Shown: positions 1-9,099, counted from the stretch's first letter. The stretch: 64,000 nucleotides of DNA from Allobosea lathyri (GCF_900108245.1 NZ_FNUY01000002.1:62001-126000), one strand, 5' to 3'. The notes: generated by a model not told the origin, from the sequence alone. Translations and numbers: made by a program.

Positions 1-769
1 CATAGCGCACCGACGCGTCCGGAGTGATCACGAAGATCAGGTCGTTGACCAGCGCCATCCTGTCCTTGTTGCCGACGGCCTTGGTCCAGTGGTCGGGCAC
101 TGCGCGGAAGCGGACCGTCGCATCCTTCTGATAGGCGAGGAGCGAGAACGGGCCGGTACCGATCGGCGCCTGATTCACCAGATCCTGCGTGTTCGCCTTC
201 GTCATCGCGTCGGCATATTCGGCCGAGAGGATCGACATCGGCTCGACGGACAGCGCGCTCAGCAGGGGCGCATAGGGCCGCGTTAGCGTGACCTTGACGG
301 TATAGTCGTCGACCTTCTCGATCGCCTTCAGGCTCGGCTTCACGATCTCGCCGAAGAACTGGTAGTTCGTGCCGCCGACTTTGTAATAGGGATGGTTCTC
401 GTCGAACATCCGCATGACCGAGAACACGACGTCGTCGGCGTTGAAATCCCGGGTCGGCGTGAAGCTCTTGTTCGTATGCCACTTCACGCCATGGCGGAGC
501 TTGAAGATATAGGTCAGCCCGTCCTCGGAGATCGTCCAGGATTCGGCGAGGCTGGGAATGATCTGCGACCCCCCGCGCTCGGTCGCGACCAGCCGGTCGT
601 AAATCTGCGCCGCGACGTCATAGGCCGTGTTCTGCGAAGAGAATTGCGGATTGAGGAAGTCGGGGCTTGCCTCGGAGCAGACGACGAGCGTCTGCGCGCC
701 GGCCGCGCCGGGTTGCAACAGCGCGCTCAGGCCCAAAGCCGCAGCGGCGGCCAGTATGCGAACGGACAT
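1..769 (-). CDS. ABC transporter substrate-binding protein, dipeptide type (partial, C-terminus outside window)
   Basis: About 256 N-terminal residues of a periplasmic solute-binding protein of family 5 (DppA/OppA type), which captures peptides or similar solutes for an ABC importer. The ATG at 769 is followed by a typical Sec signal (MSVRILAAAAALGLSALL, cleavage after GAAGA) and by the family-5 opening TLVVCSEASPDFLNPQ. The reading frame runs off the left edge, so the C-terminal half is missing. It is a clear paralogue of the next gene upstream at 849-2441: both share the motifs around YKV, IGTGPFSL and ITPDASVR. A terminator lies between the two, so this copy probably has its own promoter. 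The substrate cannot be read from sequence. Confidence 0.9.
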   Translation of the reverse strand, partial: MSVRILAAAAALGLSALLQPGAAGAQTLVVCSEASPDFLNPQFSSQNTAYDVAAQIYDRLVATERGGSQIIPSLAESWTISEDGLTYIFKLRHGVKWHTNKSFTPTRDFNADDVVFSVMRMFDENHPYYKVGGTNYQFFGEIVKPSLKAIEKVDDYTVKVTLTRPYAPLLSALSVEPMSILSAEYADAMTKANTQDLVNQAPIGTGPFSLLAYQKDATVRFRAVPDHWTKAVGNKDRMALVNDLIFVITPDASVRY

Positions 770-789
770 TGATCGTCTCCCCTTGAACG

Positions 790-817
790 AAAATAGGCGC
801 GGCTCGGAAGCCGCGCC
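790..817 (-). terminator. Rho-independent terminator after the 849-2441 gene
   Basis: A perfect 9-bp stem (GGCGCGGCT/AGCCGCGCC, 796-804 and 809-817) with a 4-nt loop is followed, on the minus strand, by a T-rich tract (TATTTTCGTT). It lies 30-60 bp past the stop codon of the upstream minus-strand gene. Confidence 0.75.
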
Positions 818-848
818 CAGCTGTCAATGCATCAGGCGCGCCAGCGCA

Positions 849-2441
849 TCAGTTGGTGATGTCGACGCCGTAGAAGACATGCCGGCTGAAGGGCGAAAGC
901 TTGAAGTCCTTCACCTCCTTGCGGATGGGCTTCAGCTGCACCGCATGGGCAATCGTGAACCAGGGCGACTGTTCCTTGAAGATCACCTGCGCCTGGCGAT
1001 AGAGCTCGGTACGCTGGGCGGTGTCGCTGATGCTCTTGGCCTTCTGGACCAGATCCTCGAAGGGCTGGTAGCAGAACTTCGCGACGTTGCCGCCGTTGTT
1101 CTTGGAGGCGTCGCAGCCCAGCAGCGTGTGCAGGAAGTTGTCGGGGTCGCCATTGTCGCCGGTCCAGCCGAACATGCCGGTCTGGTGCTCGCCCGCCTGC
1201 AGGCGCTTGCGGTACTCGCCCCATTCGAAGGTCTTGATCTCGGCCTTGATGCCGACCTTGGCGAGGTCGGCCTGCATCAGTTCGGCGATGCGCTTGGCAT
1301 TGGGGTTGTAGGGGCGCTGCACCGGCATCGCCCAGAGATCGATCTCCATCCCGTTGGGATAGCCGGCCTCGGCCAGCATTTTCTTGGAGGCCTCGGGATC
1401 GAAGGGGTCGTCCTTGACGGTCTCGTTATAGGACCACATCGACGGCGGGATCGGGTTGATCGCCGCGATGCCGCTGGACAGATAGACTGCGTCGATGATC
1501 GCCTTCTTGTTGATCGCCATGTTGACGGCATGGCGGACCTTGACGTCGTCGAAGGGTTTCTTCGCCGTGTTATAGGCGAGATAGCCGATGTTCAGGCCGG
1601 GCTGCTCGAGAATCTGGACATTGGCGTCCTTTTTCATCGCATCGAGATCGGCCGGGTTCGGATAGGGCATGACATGGCATTCGCCCTTCTGGAGCTTGGC
1701 CCAGCGAACCGAGGCGTCGGGCGTGATCGCGAAGATCAGGTCGTCGATCTTGGCCTTTCCGGCCCAGTAGTCGGGATGCGCCTTGTAGCGGATGATCGCG
1801 TCCTTCTGGTACTGCACCAGCGAGAACGGCCCGGTGCCGATCGGGTCCTGATCGATCTTCTCGGGCGTGCCGGCCTTGAGCATGGCATCGGCATATTCCT
1901 TCGACTGGATGCTGGCATATTGCATCGCGAGATCGGAGAGGAACGGGGCTTCCGGCCGGTTCAGCGTGATCCTGATCGTGTAGTCGTCGATCTTCTCGAC
2001 TGATTTCAACAGCTTGGGCATGCCCATGTCGTTGAAATAGGAGTGGTTCGAGCTGGTGACCTTGTAATAGGGGTCGCTCTCCTTCCACTGCCGGTCGATC
2101 ATGAAGATGAAATCATCGGCGTTGAAGTCGCGCGTCGGCTTGAAGGCGCGGGTGTTATGCCACTTCACGCCCTTGCGCAGGTTGAAGGTGTAAACGAGGC
2201 CGTCGGCCGAGATATCCCATTTTTCAGCGAGCGCCGGCACGACCTTGGTTCCGCCGCGCTCGAACTGGACGAGGGTGTCGTAGATCTGCGTATTGGCGTC
2301 GAAAGAGGTGCCGGTCGTGTTGACGCTCGGCGCGAAATTCTCGGGGCTGCCCTCCGAGCAGTAGATCAGGGTTTTGGCCGCAAGCGGCTGCGCCGCCATC
2401 AGGGCCGCCGCCGACAGCGTCGCCAACATCAGTGTCTTCAT
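849..2441 (-). CDS. ABC transporter substrate-binding protein, dipeptide type
   Basis: A complete 530-residue family-5 solute-binding protein (DppA-like). The start at 2441 is chosen because it begins a clean signal peptide (MKTLMLATLSAAALMAAQPLAA) and is preceded by AAGGA; an in-frame start 51 bp further out would add a non-signal extension. The mature protein opens with KTLIYCSEGSPENFAP and shows the SBP_bac_5 landmarks EKWDISADGLVYTFNLR, KWH, IGTGPFSL and ITPDASVRW. The length is normal for the family. It is a tandem paralogue of the truncated gene to its left. The permease and ATPase genes are not in view, so they are either left of the window or elsewhere. Confidence 0.93.
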   Translation of the reverse strand: MKTLMLATLSAAALMAAQPLAAKTLIYCSEGSPENFAPSVNTTGTSFDANTQIYDTLVQFERGGTKVVPALAEKWDISADGLVYTFNLRKGVKWHNTRAFKPTRDFNADDFIFMIDRQWKESDPYYKVTSSNHSYFNDMGMPKLLKSVEKIDDYTIRITLNRPEAPFLSDLAMQYASIQSKEYADAMLKAGTPEKIDQDPIGTGPFSLVQYQKDAIIRYKAHPDYWAGKAKIDDLIFAITPDASVRWAKLQKGECHVMPYPNPADLDAMKKDANVQILEQPGLNIGYLAYNTAKKPFDDVKVRHAVNMAINKKAIIDAVYLSSGIAAINPIPPSMWSYNETVKDDPFDPEASKKMLAEAGYPNGMEIDLWAMPVQRPYNPNAKRIAELMQADLAKVGIKAEIKTFEWGEYRKRLQAGEHQTGMFGWTGDNGDPDNFLHTLLGCDASKNNGGNVAKFCYQPFEDLVQKAKSISDTAQRTELYRQAQVIFKEQSPWFTIAHAVQLKPIRKEVKDFKLSPFSRHVFYGVDITN

Positions 2442-2570
2442 GATCAGCGTTCCTTGTCTGCGGATCGTCCGGCTAGATTGGCCAATAAGCAAGTCTGTTC
2501 AGTGCGCTAGCCGCATGCGGTGTAGTATCGGCCAGTCGCGATATCGACCTCGCCGAGAACGAGCTTATTG

Positions 2571-2614
2571 GAATCCACAAAGACTGTGTAGTGGATTCAA
2601 CATTGGTCCAATGT
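2571..2614. promoter_or_regulatory. Two adjacent palindromes in a divergent promoter region
   Basis: The 421-bp gap between the leftward SBP gene and the rightward DUF1254 gene contains GAATCCAC-N12-GTGGATTC (2571-2578, 2591-2598) and, directly next to it, ACATTGG-T-CCAATGT (2600-2606, 2608-2614). The second resembles TTGGTCCAA-type operators bound by FadR-subfamily GntR regulators. No regulator gene is adjacent. Nothing else was recognised in the gap. Confidence 0.4.
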
Positions 2615-2862
2615 CGAAGGAAACGGGTGGTGGTGGGCTGAATTTCTGTTGCAGCGCAACATGTTGGCCGCCGTTGAATTCCATTATCGGGATCACGCTT
2701 CGCGCGCCTGATGCGGTACGCGTCGCCGGCTGCGATCCGAGGGTTTTGCCCGATGCCGAACGCGAGCGTTATCGCCGATCGTTCAGGGTGGAGAGGCAGG
2801 CCTTCGCCGCATCGCGGTTGGGCAGGCCACCTCAAGATCAGTCCGACGAGGAGGCCGCGCTT

Positions 2863-4233
2863 ATGCTGCGTCTAGCGACACTTGCTCTTTTCTCGATGCT
2901 CGCCTGGGCGGCAGCCACTCCAGAGGCCCAGGCGGCTGAGGTATCTCCGACGGAGGCTCGCGCCATCGCCAAGGACGCCTATATCTACGCCTTTGCACCG
3001 CTAGAGAGCTACAACACCTGGCACAAGCAGGCGGTCGACAAGGCGGCGCCCGAATATGTCGGCGGCTTCAATACGTTCCGCCATTACTCCGAGCCCTATA
3101 CGGCCAGCAACCACGATATCGTCACGCCCAACAACGACACGCCCTATTCCTGGGCCTGGCTCGACCTGAGAGCCGAGCCGATCGTCGTGTCGGTGCCTGC
3201 CGTGCCGAAAGACCGCTACTACGTCCTGCAGTTCATCGACCTGTTCACCTTCAACTTCGCCTATGTCGGTGTGCGTTCGACCGGCTTTGAGGCCGGTAGC
3301 TATCTCGTCGCCGGCCCTCGCTGGAAGGGCAAGGTGCCCAAGGGCATCAGGAAGGTTTTTCGCGCCGAGACCGACATCGTCGGCATCCTCGGCCGTACGG
3401 CCTTGAGCGGGCCGGAGGATGTCGGCAACGTCAAGGCGATTCAGGCTCAGTTCAAGCTGCAGCCGCTCAGTACCTTCGCTGGGACGGTTGTGCCGCCCGC
3501 AGCCCCGGCCATCGCCTTTCCGGCCTATGACAAGGCCAAGGCCGGAACGCATGATTTCATCGGCTACCTGAATTTCCTGCTTCAGTTCGCGCAGCCGCCT
3601 CATCCCAGCGAGAAGGCGTTGCTGGCGCGCTTCTCGAAGATCGGCATCGCGCCCGGAAAGCCCTTCGAGGCGGCGAAGGCCGAGCCGGCGGTGCTCGCGG
3701 CGATCGATGCCGGCGTCGAGGACGGGAAGGCAGCGCTGAAGGAGAAGGGGGATCGGACGCTGAGCTCCAACGGCCTGTTCGGCAGCCGCGCCTTTCTGAA
3801 GAACGATTACTCCAAGCGCGCAGTCGCAGCTGCGTTGGGCCTTTACGGCAATTCGCTGGAGGAGGCGTGGTATGGCGGCTTCGTCGGCAAGGGCGATACG
3901 CTGGGCGTCCTGCACTTCCCGCCCGGCCAGCTTCCGCCGGCGAAGTTCTTCTGGTCTGCGACGCTCTACACGCTGCCGGATCGCTTCCTCTATGCCAACA
4001 CACTCAACCGCTATTCGATCGGCGATCGCACGAAAGGCCTCGTCTACGACAAGGATGGCGGCCTGACGCTCTTCATCGGCAATACATCGCCCGGCAAGGA
4101 CAAGGAGAGCAACTGGCTCCCGGCGCCGGCTGCGCCCTACAGCCTCGTGGTGCGGGCTTATGGCCCCAAGCCCGCGATGATGAAGGGGCAGTGGAAGCTG
4201 CCGGCCTTGCAGCCCGCGCCGGCTGCCAAATGA
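2863..4233 (+). CDS. DUF1254/DUF1214 domain exported protein
   Basis: A 456-residue secreted protein. The start at 2863 follows GAGGAGG and opens a signal peptide (MLRLATLALFSMLAWAAA, cleavage near AQA). A longer in-frame extension upstream has no signal features. The body shows the DUF1254 hallmarks EARAIAKDAYIYAFAPLESYN and TPNNDTPYSWAWLDLRAEP, then the C-terminal DUF1214 part with FWSATLYTLPDRFLYANTLNRYSIGDR and LTLFIGNTSPG. The family is widespread and has no established biochemical role, so none is assigned. It is convergent with the porin gene on the other strand. Confidence 0.9.
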   Translation: MLRLATLALFSMLAWAAATPEAQAAEVSPTEARAIAKDAYIYAFAPLESYNTWHKQAVDKAAPEYVGGFNTFRHYSEPYTASNHDIVTPNNDTPYSWAWLDLRAEPIVVSVPAVPKDRYYVLQFIDLFTFNFAYVGVRSTGFEAGSYLVAGPRWKGKVPKGIRKVFRAETDIVGILGRTALSGPEDVGNVKAIQAQFKLQPLSTFAGTVVPPAAPAIAFPAYDKAKAGTHDFIGYLNFLLQFAQPPHPSEKALLARFSKIGIAPGKPFEAAKAEPAVLAAIDAGVEDGKAALKEKGDRTLSSNGLFGSRAFLKNDYSKRAVAAALGLYGNSLEEAWYGGFVGKGDTLGVLHFPPGQLPPAKFFWSATLYTLPDRFLYANTLNRYSIGDRTKGLVYDKDGGLTLFIGNTSPGKDKESNWLPAPAAPYSLVVRAYGPKPAMMKGQWKLPALQPAPAAK

Positions 4234-4265
4234 GACGACCTTCGCGGGCGCCGCCTGCGTGACGG

Positions 4266-5582
4266 TCAGAAGATGCGTTCCAGGAACAGCTGCACCGATG
4301 TCTGGCGGCCAGCGAGGCTCGCCGCCAGAGTGCGCCCGACCAGATCGGCCCGCTGCCAGGCTATCGAGGCCTCGATCCCCGTCCTGAAGCCCTTGACCGG
4401 TTTCCAGACGATGTTGGAGGCGAAGCGGTCGATGCTGATGCGGCCTGGCCGAATGCCGAGCTGGGGCAGGGACAGCTGGTAGCGGCTGACATAGGTGTTG
4501 GTGGACCAGGTCTCGGTCCATTCGCTACCGAGCGAGACGACGGCCGACCAGCCGCGCGTGGAGTCGTCGCCGGTGAGCAGCGCCCCGATTGCCCGGCGGT
4601 CGATCTGCGAGCCGATATAGGGAGCGGCATCGACGGCACCTGCGATCTGGCCGCTCAAGGTCATCGTTCGCCCAAGCACCTCCCGTTCCCAGGTGGCGCC
4701 GATGATCGCGGCACGGCCGAGGCGGGTGGAGCCTGTTGCCAGCAGTGCCGGCACTTCGCGCAGCGCCACGGCTCCGTGCACGGTCAGTTCGTCGCCCTCG
4801 TAGAGCAGCCGGGCGACGCCATCGGGCACGCGGCGGCCGGTGGGCACGGGCAGGCCGCTCTGGCCCAGGCTGACATCCTCGGCGGAGAGCGAGACCTTCA
4901 GCGTGGGCGTCAGCGACCGCTCATAGCCGATGATGCCTACGGTGCGACTTGGCACACGCGCGATGAAGACGAACTCGTCGCCGGCCCAGAAATCGAAGCG
5001 CGAGTCGGTGGCTCCGAAGACCCAGGGGCCAAGCGTCACGCTGGCTTCGACGAGCGTCGCGGCCTGCTGGCCGTCGGTCGTCGCATCGACCGAGAACTCG
5101 AAGGCTGACGCGACATAGAGGCCGTTCGACAGCGTCTGCGCGCTTTCGAAGCGCAGGGACATGGTGAGAGGGAAGCTCGTGGCGTCGGTCGGCACGAGGC
5201 CTGTCGCGCGGGCGAGGACATTGGCCTTGTACCAGTCGCGCTGCAGCCCGAAATTCAACGTTCCGGAGATCGCGACGCAGGTGTTCGAGCCAGGCGAGAT
5301 GAAGCCGCGAGGGGTGTCCGCGTCGTCGTCATCATCGTCTTCGTCTTCGCTGTCGTCCTCGGATGACGCACTGTCCGAGGCGCTGGCCTCGGCGCTCTGT
5401 GCCGCGGGCCGGAAGCCCTTTGGGAACAGCGGTACCTGATCGGGCACTGAAATGGTGCAGGTCCGCAGGAAAGTCGGGGGCTTTGGCGCGGCCTCCGCCG
5501 TATCCGCCAGCAGGCAGCTCGACGCGACGGCCGCGAGGCCGGCAAAGGCTCCAAGCCATCCGCTGCCTGCGTATCTCAGCAT
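4266..5582 (-). CDS. Porin-like outer-membrane beta-barrel protein
   Basis: A protein of about 438 residues of the alphaproteobacterial porin type (Porin_2-like), expected to form a trimeric outer-membrane pore. A signal peptide (LRYAGSGWLGAFAGLAAVA) is followed by a proline/acid-rich stretch with an unusual run of about 25 Ser/Asp/Glu residues (near residues 65-92). The barrel then begins at NTCVAISGTLNFGLQRDW, the place where rhizobial porins carry their C-x-ISG strand. The protein ends in a terminal Phe (LFLERIF), the outer-membrane assembly signal. The ATG at 5582 was preferred because it opens the signal peptide, but it lacks a good ribosome site; an in-frame TTG at 5651 preceded by GAGGGGG is the alternative. 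It sits just downstream of the lipoprotein hydrolase gene. Confidence 0.75.
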   Translation of the reverse strand: MLRYAGSGWLGAFAGLAAVASSCLLADTAEAAPKPPTFLRTCTISVPDQVPLFPKGFRPAAQSAEASASDSASSEDDSEDEDDDDDDADTPRGFISPGSNTCVAISGTLNFGLQRDWYKANVLARATGLVPTDATSFPLTMSLRFESAQTLSNGLYVASAFEFSVDATTDGQQAATLVEASVTLGPWVFGATDSRFDFWAGDEFVFIARVPSRTVGIIGYERSLTPTLKVSLSAEDVSLGQSGLPVPTGRRVPDGVARLLYEGDELTVHGAVALREVPALLATGSTRLGRAAIIGATWEREVLGRTMTLSGQIAGAVDAAPYIGSQIDRRAIGALLTGDDSTRGWSAVVSLGSEWTETWSTNTYVSRYQLSLPQLGIRPGRISIDRFASNIVWKPVKGFRTGIEASIAWQRADLVGRTLAASLAGRQTSVQLFLERIF

Positions 5583-5673
5583 CCTGCTCGCATCCGCTGC
5601 TTCGTATCTCAGGTGGGCGAGAGCGGTTCGGGAGGGGGAGATCGTGGCCAAGCCCGCCCCCTCGATCGCGCCG

Positions 5674-6945
5674 CTATCGGGTCTGGAGGTTCTCGGCCGG
5701 GGCCGTCAAAGCGTGGCCGGTCGAGCGCGCCGTGTCGTCGATCGATTTCCCGAGATGCTCCACGCGCCCGTTGAAGTTGCGCCGGGTGTTCGGGTCGATG
5801 ACCGCAAGCGGCGCGGAAATCACCAGGCCGGCTGCCGACCCAACGGTGGCTGCGGCGCCGGTCGTGACTTCCATCAGGCGATCGCCGATGCCGACATGAG
5901 AATCGGTGAGGGGCTGCCCCGTGACCAGGCGCGTGCCGATCAACCGAACGACCTCAGGGCTCTCGGCGAATTTGCCGTGGTTGAGCTTGTCGTCGGAGCT
6001 GAGCTTGGTCAGGTTGAGTACGGTGATGCCGTCGGCCGCCAACTCGCTGCGATAGGGCTCGACCTCGGGGTCGATGGCGCCGAGGCGCGCCGTGCTTTCC
6101 CACAGGCGGCGGGAGACCGCGAGCGCGCGATCGTCCTGCGAGACGAACAGGGTGAATTTCGTTCGGCCTTTGCCGATCTCCGCGACCTGCGTGCGGAAGA
6201 CGTCGACATCGACATCGGGCGAGGCCAGCATGACATTGGCGATCTTTGGCGGGAGCCCTCGATTCCGGATCGACATCTGGCTCAGCGATTCCAGCGCCAG
6301 CCAGTTTCCCATGGAGTGAGCCAGGATCGAGACTTCGCCGACCGCGGGATCGCGCGACAGCGCCTGCAGCAGGTTTTCCAGGGCGTTGCGGGAGTAGTTG
6401 GCGCTTTCACGGTCATAGCCGTAAGCGAACAGCGACCCGCGTGATGGCCAGGTGAACAGCACCGGCACGACACTGGCGTCGGAATCGTGGACGATCTGCG
6501 CGAAGCGATAGACCGCATCCTCGAAACGGTTGTTGAACCCGTGGATGAAAACGAGAACCCTTCGCTTGGGCGTTTTGGCCACAGCGTTATGCAGCCGCGC
6601 AAGCGCGCCCTCGCGCTCGAGGCGGTCGACCTTCAGTGTCACGAATTCCTTGGCGGGATCGCCGGGCAGGCGGCTGGGCCACTGCACTTCGCCGACCTTC
6701 CGGACTGCTTCGGGCGGGATCGAGACGGTGATCTCGGCGAAGGCGGGCTTGGGGCCGCGCTCGCCCGAGAACAGAACGCCGTCGTCCGGGTCACGCGCCC
6801 GCGTCGTCGCGACCAGCATGGTGACCTTGCTGGTGTCCGGCGCGCCCTGCGCGACAGGGGCGAGCACGCCTCTGACATCGCCCGCGCAGCCGCTCAGCAG
6901 CAAAGCGACAATCGCTCCGACATATCCGTTCGCTGCCAGCCTCAT
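5674..6945 (-). CDS. DUF900 alpha/beta-hydrolase lipoprotein
   Basis: A 423-residue protein with a lipobox (LLSGC, Cys20), so probably a membrane-anchored lipoprotein. The DUF900 alpha/beta-hydrolase core shows VLVFIHGFNNRFEDAVYRFAQ (oxyanion region, about 130-150), VLFTWPSRGSLFAYGYDRESA, and the nucleophile elbow AHSMGNW with Ser211. A later VMLASPDVDVDVF segment would carry the acidic residue. Enzymes of this family are predicted esterases/lipases of unknown substrate. The stop lies 22-91 bp before the porin start, so the two may be co-transcribed. Confidence 0.85.
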   Translation of the reverse strand: MRLAANGYVGAIVALLLSGCAGDVRGVLAPVAQGAPDTSKVTMLVATTRARDPDDGVLFSGERGPKPAFAEITVSIPPEAVRKVGEVQWPSRLPGDPAKEFVTLKVDRLEREGALARLHNAVAKTPKRRVLVFIHGFNNRFEDAVYRFAQIVHDSDASVVPVLFTWPSRGSLFAYGYDRESANYSRNALENLLQALSRDPAVGEVSILAHSMGNWLALESLSQMSIRNRGLPPKIANVMLASPDVDVDVFRTQVAEIGKGRTKFTLFVSQDDRALAVSRRLWESTARLGAIDPEVEPYRSELAADGITVLNLTKLSSDDKLNHGKFAESPEVVRLIGTRLVTGQPLTDSHVGIGDRLMEVTTGAAATVGSAAGLVISAPLAVIDPNTRRNFNGRVEHLGKSIDDTARSTGHALTAPAENLQTR

Positions 6946-7088
6946 CTCGCGCCGTACCCCCGTACCGTGCCGTGTCCCGGCAAGATCATAGGCGGTGACG
7001 TGCGTGGAGTCTGGTGGCTTCCGCGTGACGGGCGGCAGATTTCAGATGGCCGCGGCACAATTGTACCACCTGAAGCCCGAATGCCTGT

Positions 7089-7148
7089 CATCCAAAGATT
7101 AGAGCGGGCATCCCAAGATTCGAGCAGGCATCCAAAGATCAGAGCAGG
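7089..7148. repeat. Three tandem 20-bp repeats
   Basis: Three head-to-tail copies, 7089-7108, 7109-7128 and 7129-7148, with consensus CATCCAAAGATTAGAGCAGG and two or three differences between copies. They lie in the 256-bp gap between the hydrolase start and the small lipoprotein stop. This could be an iteron-like protein-binding array or replication slippage. Confidence 0.85.
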
Positions 7149-7201
7149 CCTAGTCGCGAGCAATCACAATCCGCTTTTGCCGCCTGCTCCATTCCAGCTC
7201 G

Positions 7202-7453
7202 TCACCAGCGTGGCAGGAGATCGCTGCCGAAGCGATCGTCGGTATTAGGCGAGCCGGCTATGTTGCTGCGAACATAGTTCGGTCCATCGCCACGCGTCGG
7301 AACCGGGCCGGGATCGAGATAGCTTCGTTGCGGCGGTACTGACGTCACGACGACCTGCGCCGGAACCTCGCTTACGGGCTGATTGGAGACGCAGCCGGTG
7401 AGCACCCCGAAAAGGGCGAAGGCGACAATTCGGGGAAGAGAGGCGCTTGTCAT
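7202..7453 (-). CDS. Small lipoprotein of unknown function
   Basis: An 83-residue protein with a signal peptide ending in a lipobox (FGVLTGC), followed by a short Pro-rich, low-complexity tail (VPPQRSYLDPGPVPTRGDGPNY). AGGTGAG precedes the ATG at 7453; a TTG two codons earlier is also possible. It shows no domain I recognise. It lies just downstream of another small exported protein in the same direction and may be an envelope accessory. Confidence 0.6.
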   Translation of the reverse strand: MTSASLPRIVAFALFGVLTGCVSNQPVSEVPAQVVVTSVPPQRSYLDPGPVPTRGDGPNYVRSNIAGSPNTDDRFGSDLLPRW

Positions 7454-7545
7454 GCTCAATGCTCACCTATGGTTACGATACCGGCGCTGCCACCAATCAG
7501 AGGAGACGCGCCTGCGGTGAAACCGCAGGCGCTGATCGCCAATGT

Positions 7546-7989
7546 CTACTTGAAGCCGATCAGGACGCCATCGGCACCAAGCGACAGTTGCAGGCCCTGG
7601 CGCCGGGTGTCCAGCCGCATGGTGACACCGTTGCTGTTGCGGAGCCAGAGCCGGCCCTTGCCCTGGTCTCCCAATGCCCAACCTTCGCGAAGCTGGACAT
7701 AAGCCCCGGCAAAATCCTCCCTGCGGGTCAGTCCGTAGACGGAGCCGGTAGCCGTCAGCCGCGAGGCGCCGATCCCGCCGACGCCGAGGCCGCCGGCCGT
7801 TATGCCGTAGGAGCGACCGCGAAAATTCAAGGTACCGCCGCCGAGCTGGCCCGATCCGATGAAAGCAACCTGAACCTGTTGGATGCGGACCGAAGCAGTC
7901 TTCGGACCAAGCGTGTTCTGCTGGGCCGACGCCGGAGCAGCGGCAAGGAAGAAAGCCGCAACCAGAGAGAGGGTCGATCTCGTGAACAT
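7546..7989 (-). CDS. Small exported protein, Gly-rich, unknown function
   Basis: A 147-residue protein. The start at 7989 follows AAAGGAAA and opens a clear signal peptide (MFTRSTLSLVAAFFLAAAPASAQ). The mature part is rich in Gly and short beta strands (FRGRSYGITAGGLGVGGIG, VYGLTRREDFAGAYVQ, LWLRNSNGVTMRL, LQLSLGADGVLI). It resembles exported hypothetical proteins I recall from other Hyphomicrobiales, but I cannot name a characterised family. It lies about 90 bp after the HAD phosphatase, so it may share its transcript. Confidence 0.7.
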   Translation of the reverse strand: MFTRSTLSLVAAFFLAAAPASAQQNTLGPKTASVRIQQVQVAFIGSGQLGGGTLNFRGRSYGITAGGLGVGGIGASRLTATGSVYGLTRREDFAGAYVQLREGWALGDQGKGRLWLRNSNGVTMRLDTRRQGLQLSLGADGVLIGFK

Positions 7990-8076
7990 GGCGCCGATTT
8001 CCTTTTGGCTATTTTGCGGATCGATAATCTTCACAGCGAAGAGTGCGCAGGTTTTTCTCGTCGAGGCACTGCGCAA

Positions 8077-9099
8077 TTATTTCTGAAACGGATAAACGAC
8101 TTTCCAGTCTTTCTTCATATTGACGACGAGCCAGCCGCGCTTCGGGGCCTCGTCCAATGCCTTGTCGAGCTTGCCGACATGGGAATGGCGGTCATAGGCC
8201 CATTCGCGTTCCGCATCCGTGTGATGAACGATCAGCCCGAAGCGCGGCCCTTCGTTCAGTGTGGTCCATTGCAACATCTGCAGATCGCCATCGGAATTGC
8301 CGGCCGCGAAGACGGGGCGGCGGCCGATGAAGCGGTTGATGCCGACAGGCTTGCCGGGGCCGTCATCGACGAACTCGATCTCGGCGAGCTTATCGATCAC
8401 CGGCTTGTCGCCATTCAGCTTGAAGGCGGTCTTGCCGCTCGACCCGACGACCTGTTCGGGAGGAATGCCATACACCGTCTCCACCCAGGGGCGCATGAAC
8501 TCGACGCCGCCGCCCGAGACGATGAAGGTCTTGAAGCCGCTCGCCCGCAAATGGGCGAGGAGTTCGAGCATCGGCTGGAAGACGAGGTCGGTATAGGGTT
8601 TGTCGAAACGGGGATGCCGCGCCGTTCGAACCCATTCGCGGACGATTGCGGAGAATTCGGCGACGCTCATGCCGGTATGCGTCGCGGCCATCAATTCGAG
8701 CAGGCCCTTTTCACCCGCGGCCGCCAGCGCTTTCATATCGCCGTCGATGACGGCCTTGTAGGGCTGCTTGCCCGCCCAGTCCGGATGGTCCTTAGCCATC
8801 GCCTTGATGCGGTCGAAGATGAAGGCCGCCTGAAAATAGACCGGCTGTTCCGACCAGAGCGTGCCGTCATTGTCGAAGGTCGCGATACGCGCCTCCATCG
8901 GGACGAAGTCCGGTCCGCCCTGAGTGGTGACCCGCTTCACGAAGTCGATGATCGAGGCCTTGGCGGCGCCCTCATTCCAGGACGGCAGCGGATCGGTCTG
9001 TGCGCTGAGCGGAAGCGGGGACAGGCTTGCGACTACGCACAGCGCGGCAAATCCAAGGAGCCGCCTTCGCGTGGCATTGAGCAAAGCAGGTGCCATCAT
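8077..9099 (-). CDS. Exported HAD-family phosphatase
   Basis: A 340-residue haloacid-dehalogenase-superfamily hydrolase with an N-terminal export signal (RRRLLGFAALCVVASLSPLPLSAQ). HAD motif I is FDNDGTLW, with nucleophile Asp76 and acid Asp78. Motif II is the SGGG in FKTFIVSGGGVEFM, and the C-terminal part has AAGNSDGDLQML, the motif IV region. This combination fits a periplasmic phosphomonoesterase of the phosphoserine-phosphatase-like type; the substrate is unknown. GGAGG lies 5 nt before the ATG at 9099; a second ATG follows one codon later. Confidence 0.88.
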   Translation of the reverse strand: MMAPALLNATRRRLLGFAALCVVASLSPLPLSAQTDPLPSWNEGAAKASIIDFVKRVTTQGGPDFVPMEARIATFDNDGTLWSEQPVYFQAAFIFDRIKAMAKDHPDWAGKQPYKAVIDGDMKALAAAGEKGLLELMAATHTGMSVAEFSAIVREWVRTARHPRFDKPYTDLVFQPMLELLAHLRASGFKTFIVSGGGVEFMRPWVETVYGIPPEQVVGSSGKTAFKLNGDKPVIDKLAEIEFVDDGPGKPVGINRFIGRRPVFAAGNSDGDLQMLQWTTLNEGPRFGLIVHHTDAEREWAYDRHSHVGKLDKALDEAPKRGWLVVNMKKDWKVVYPFQK

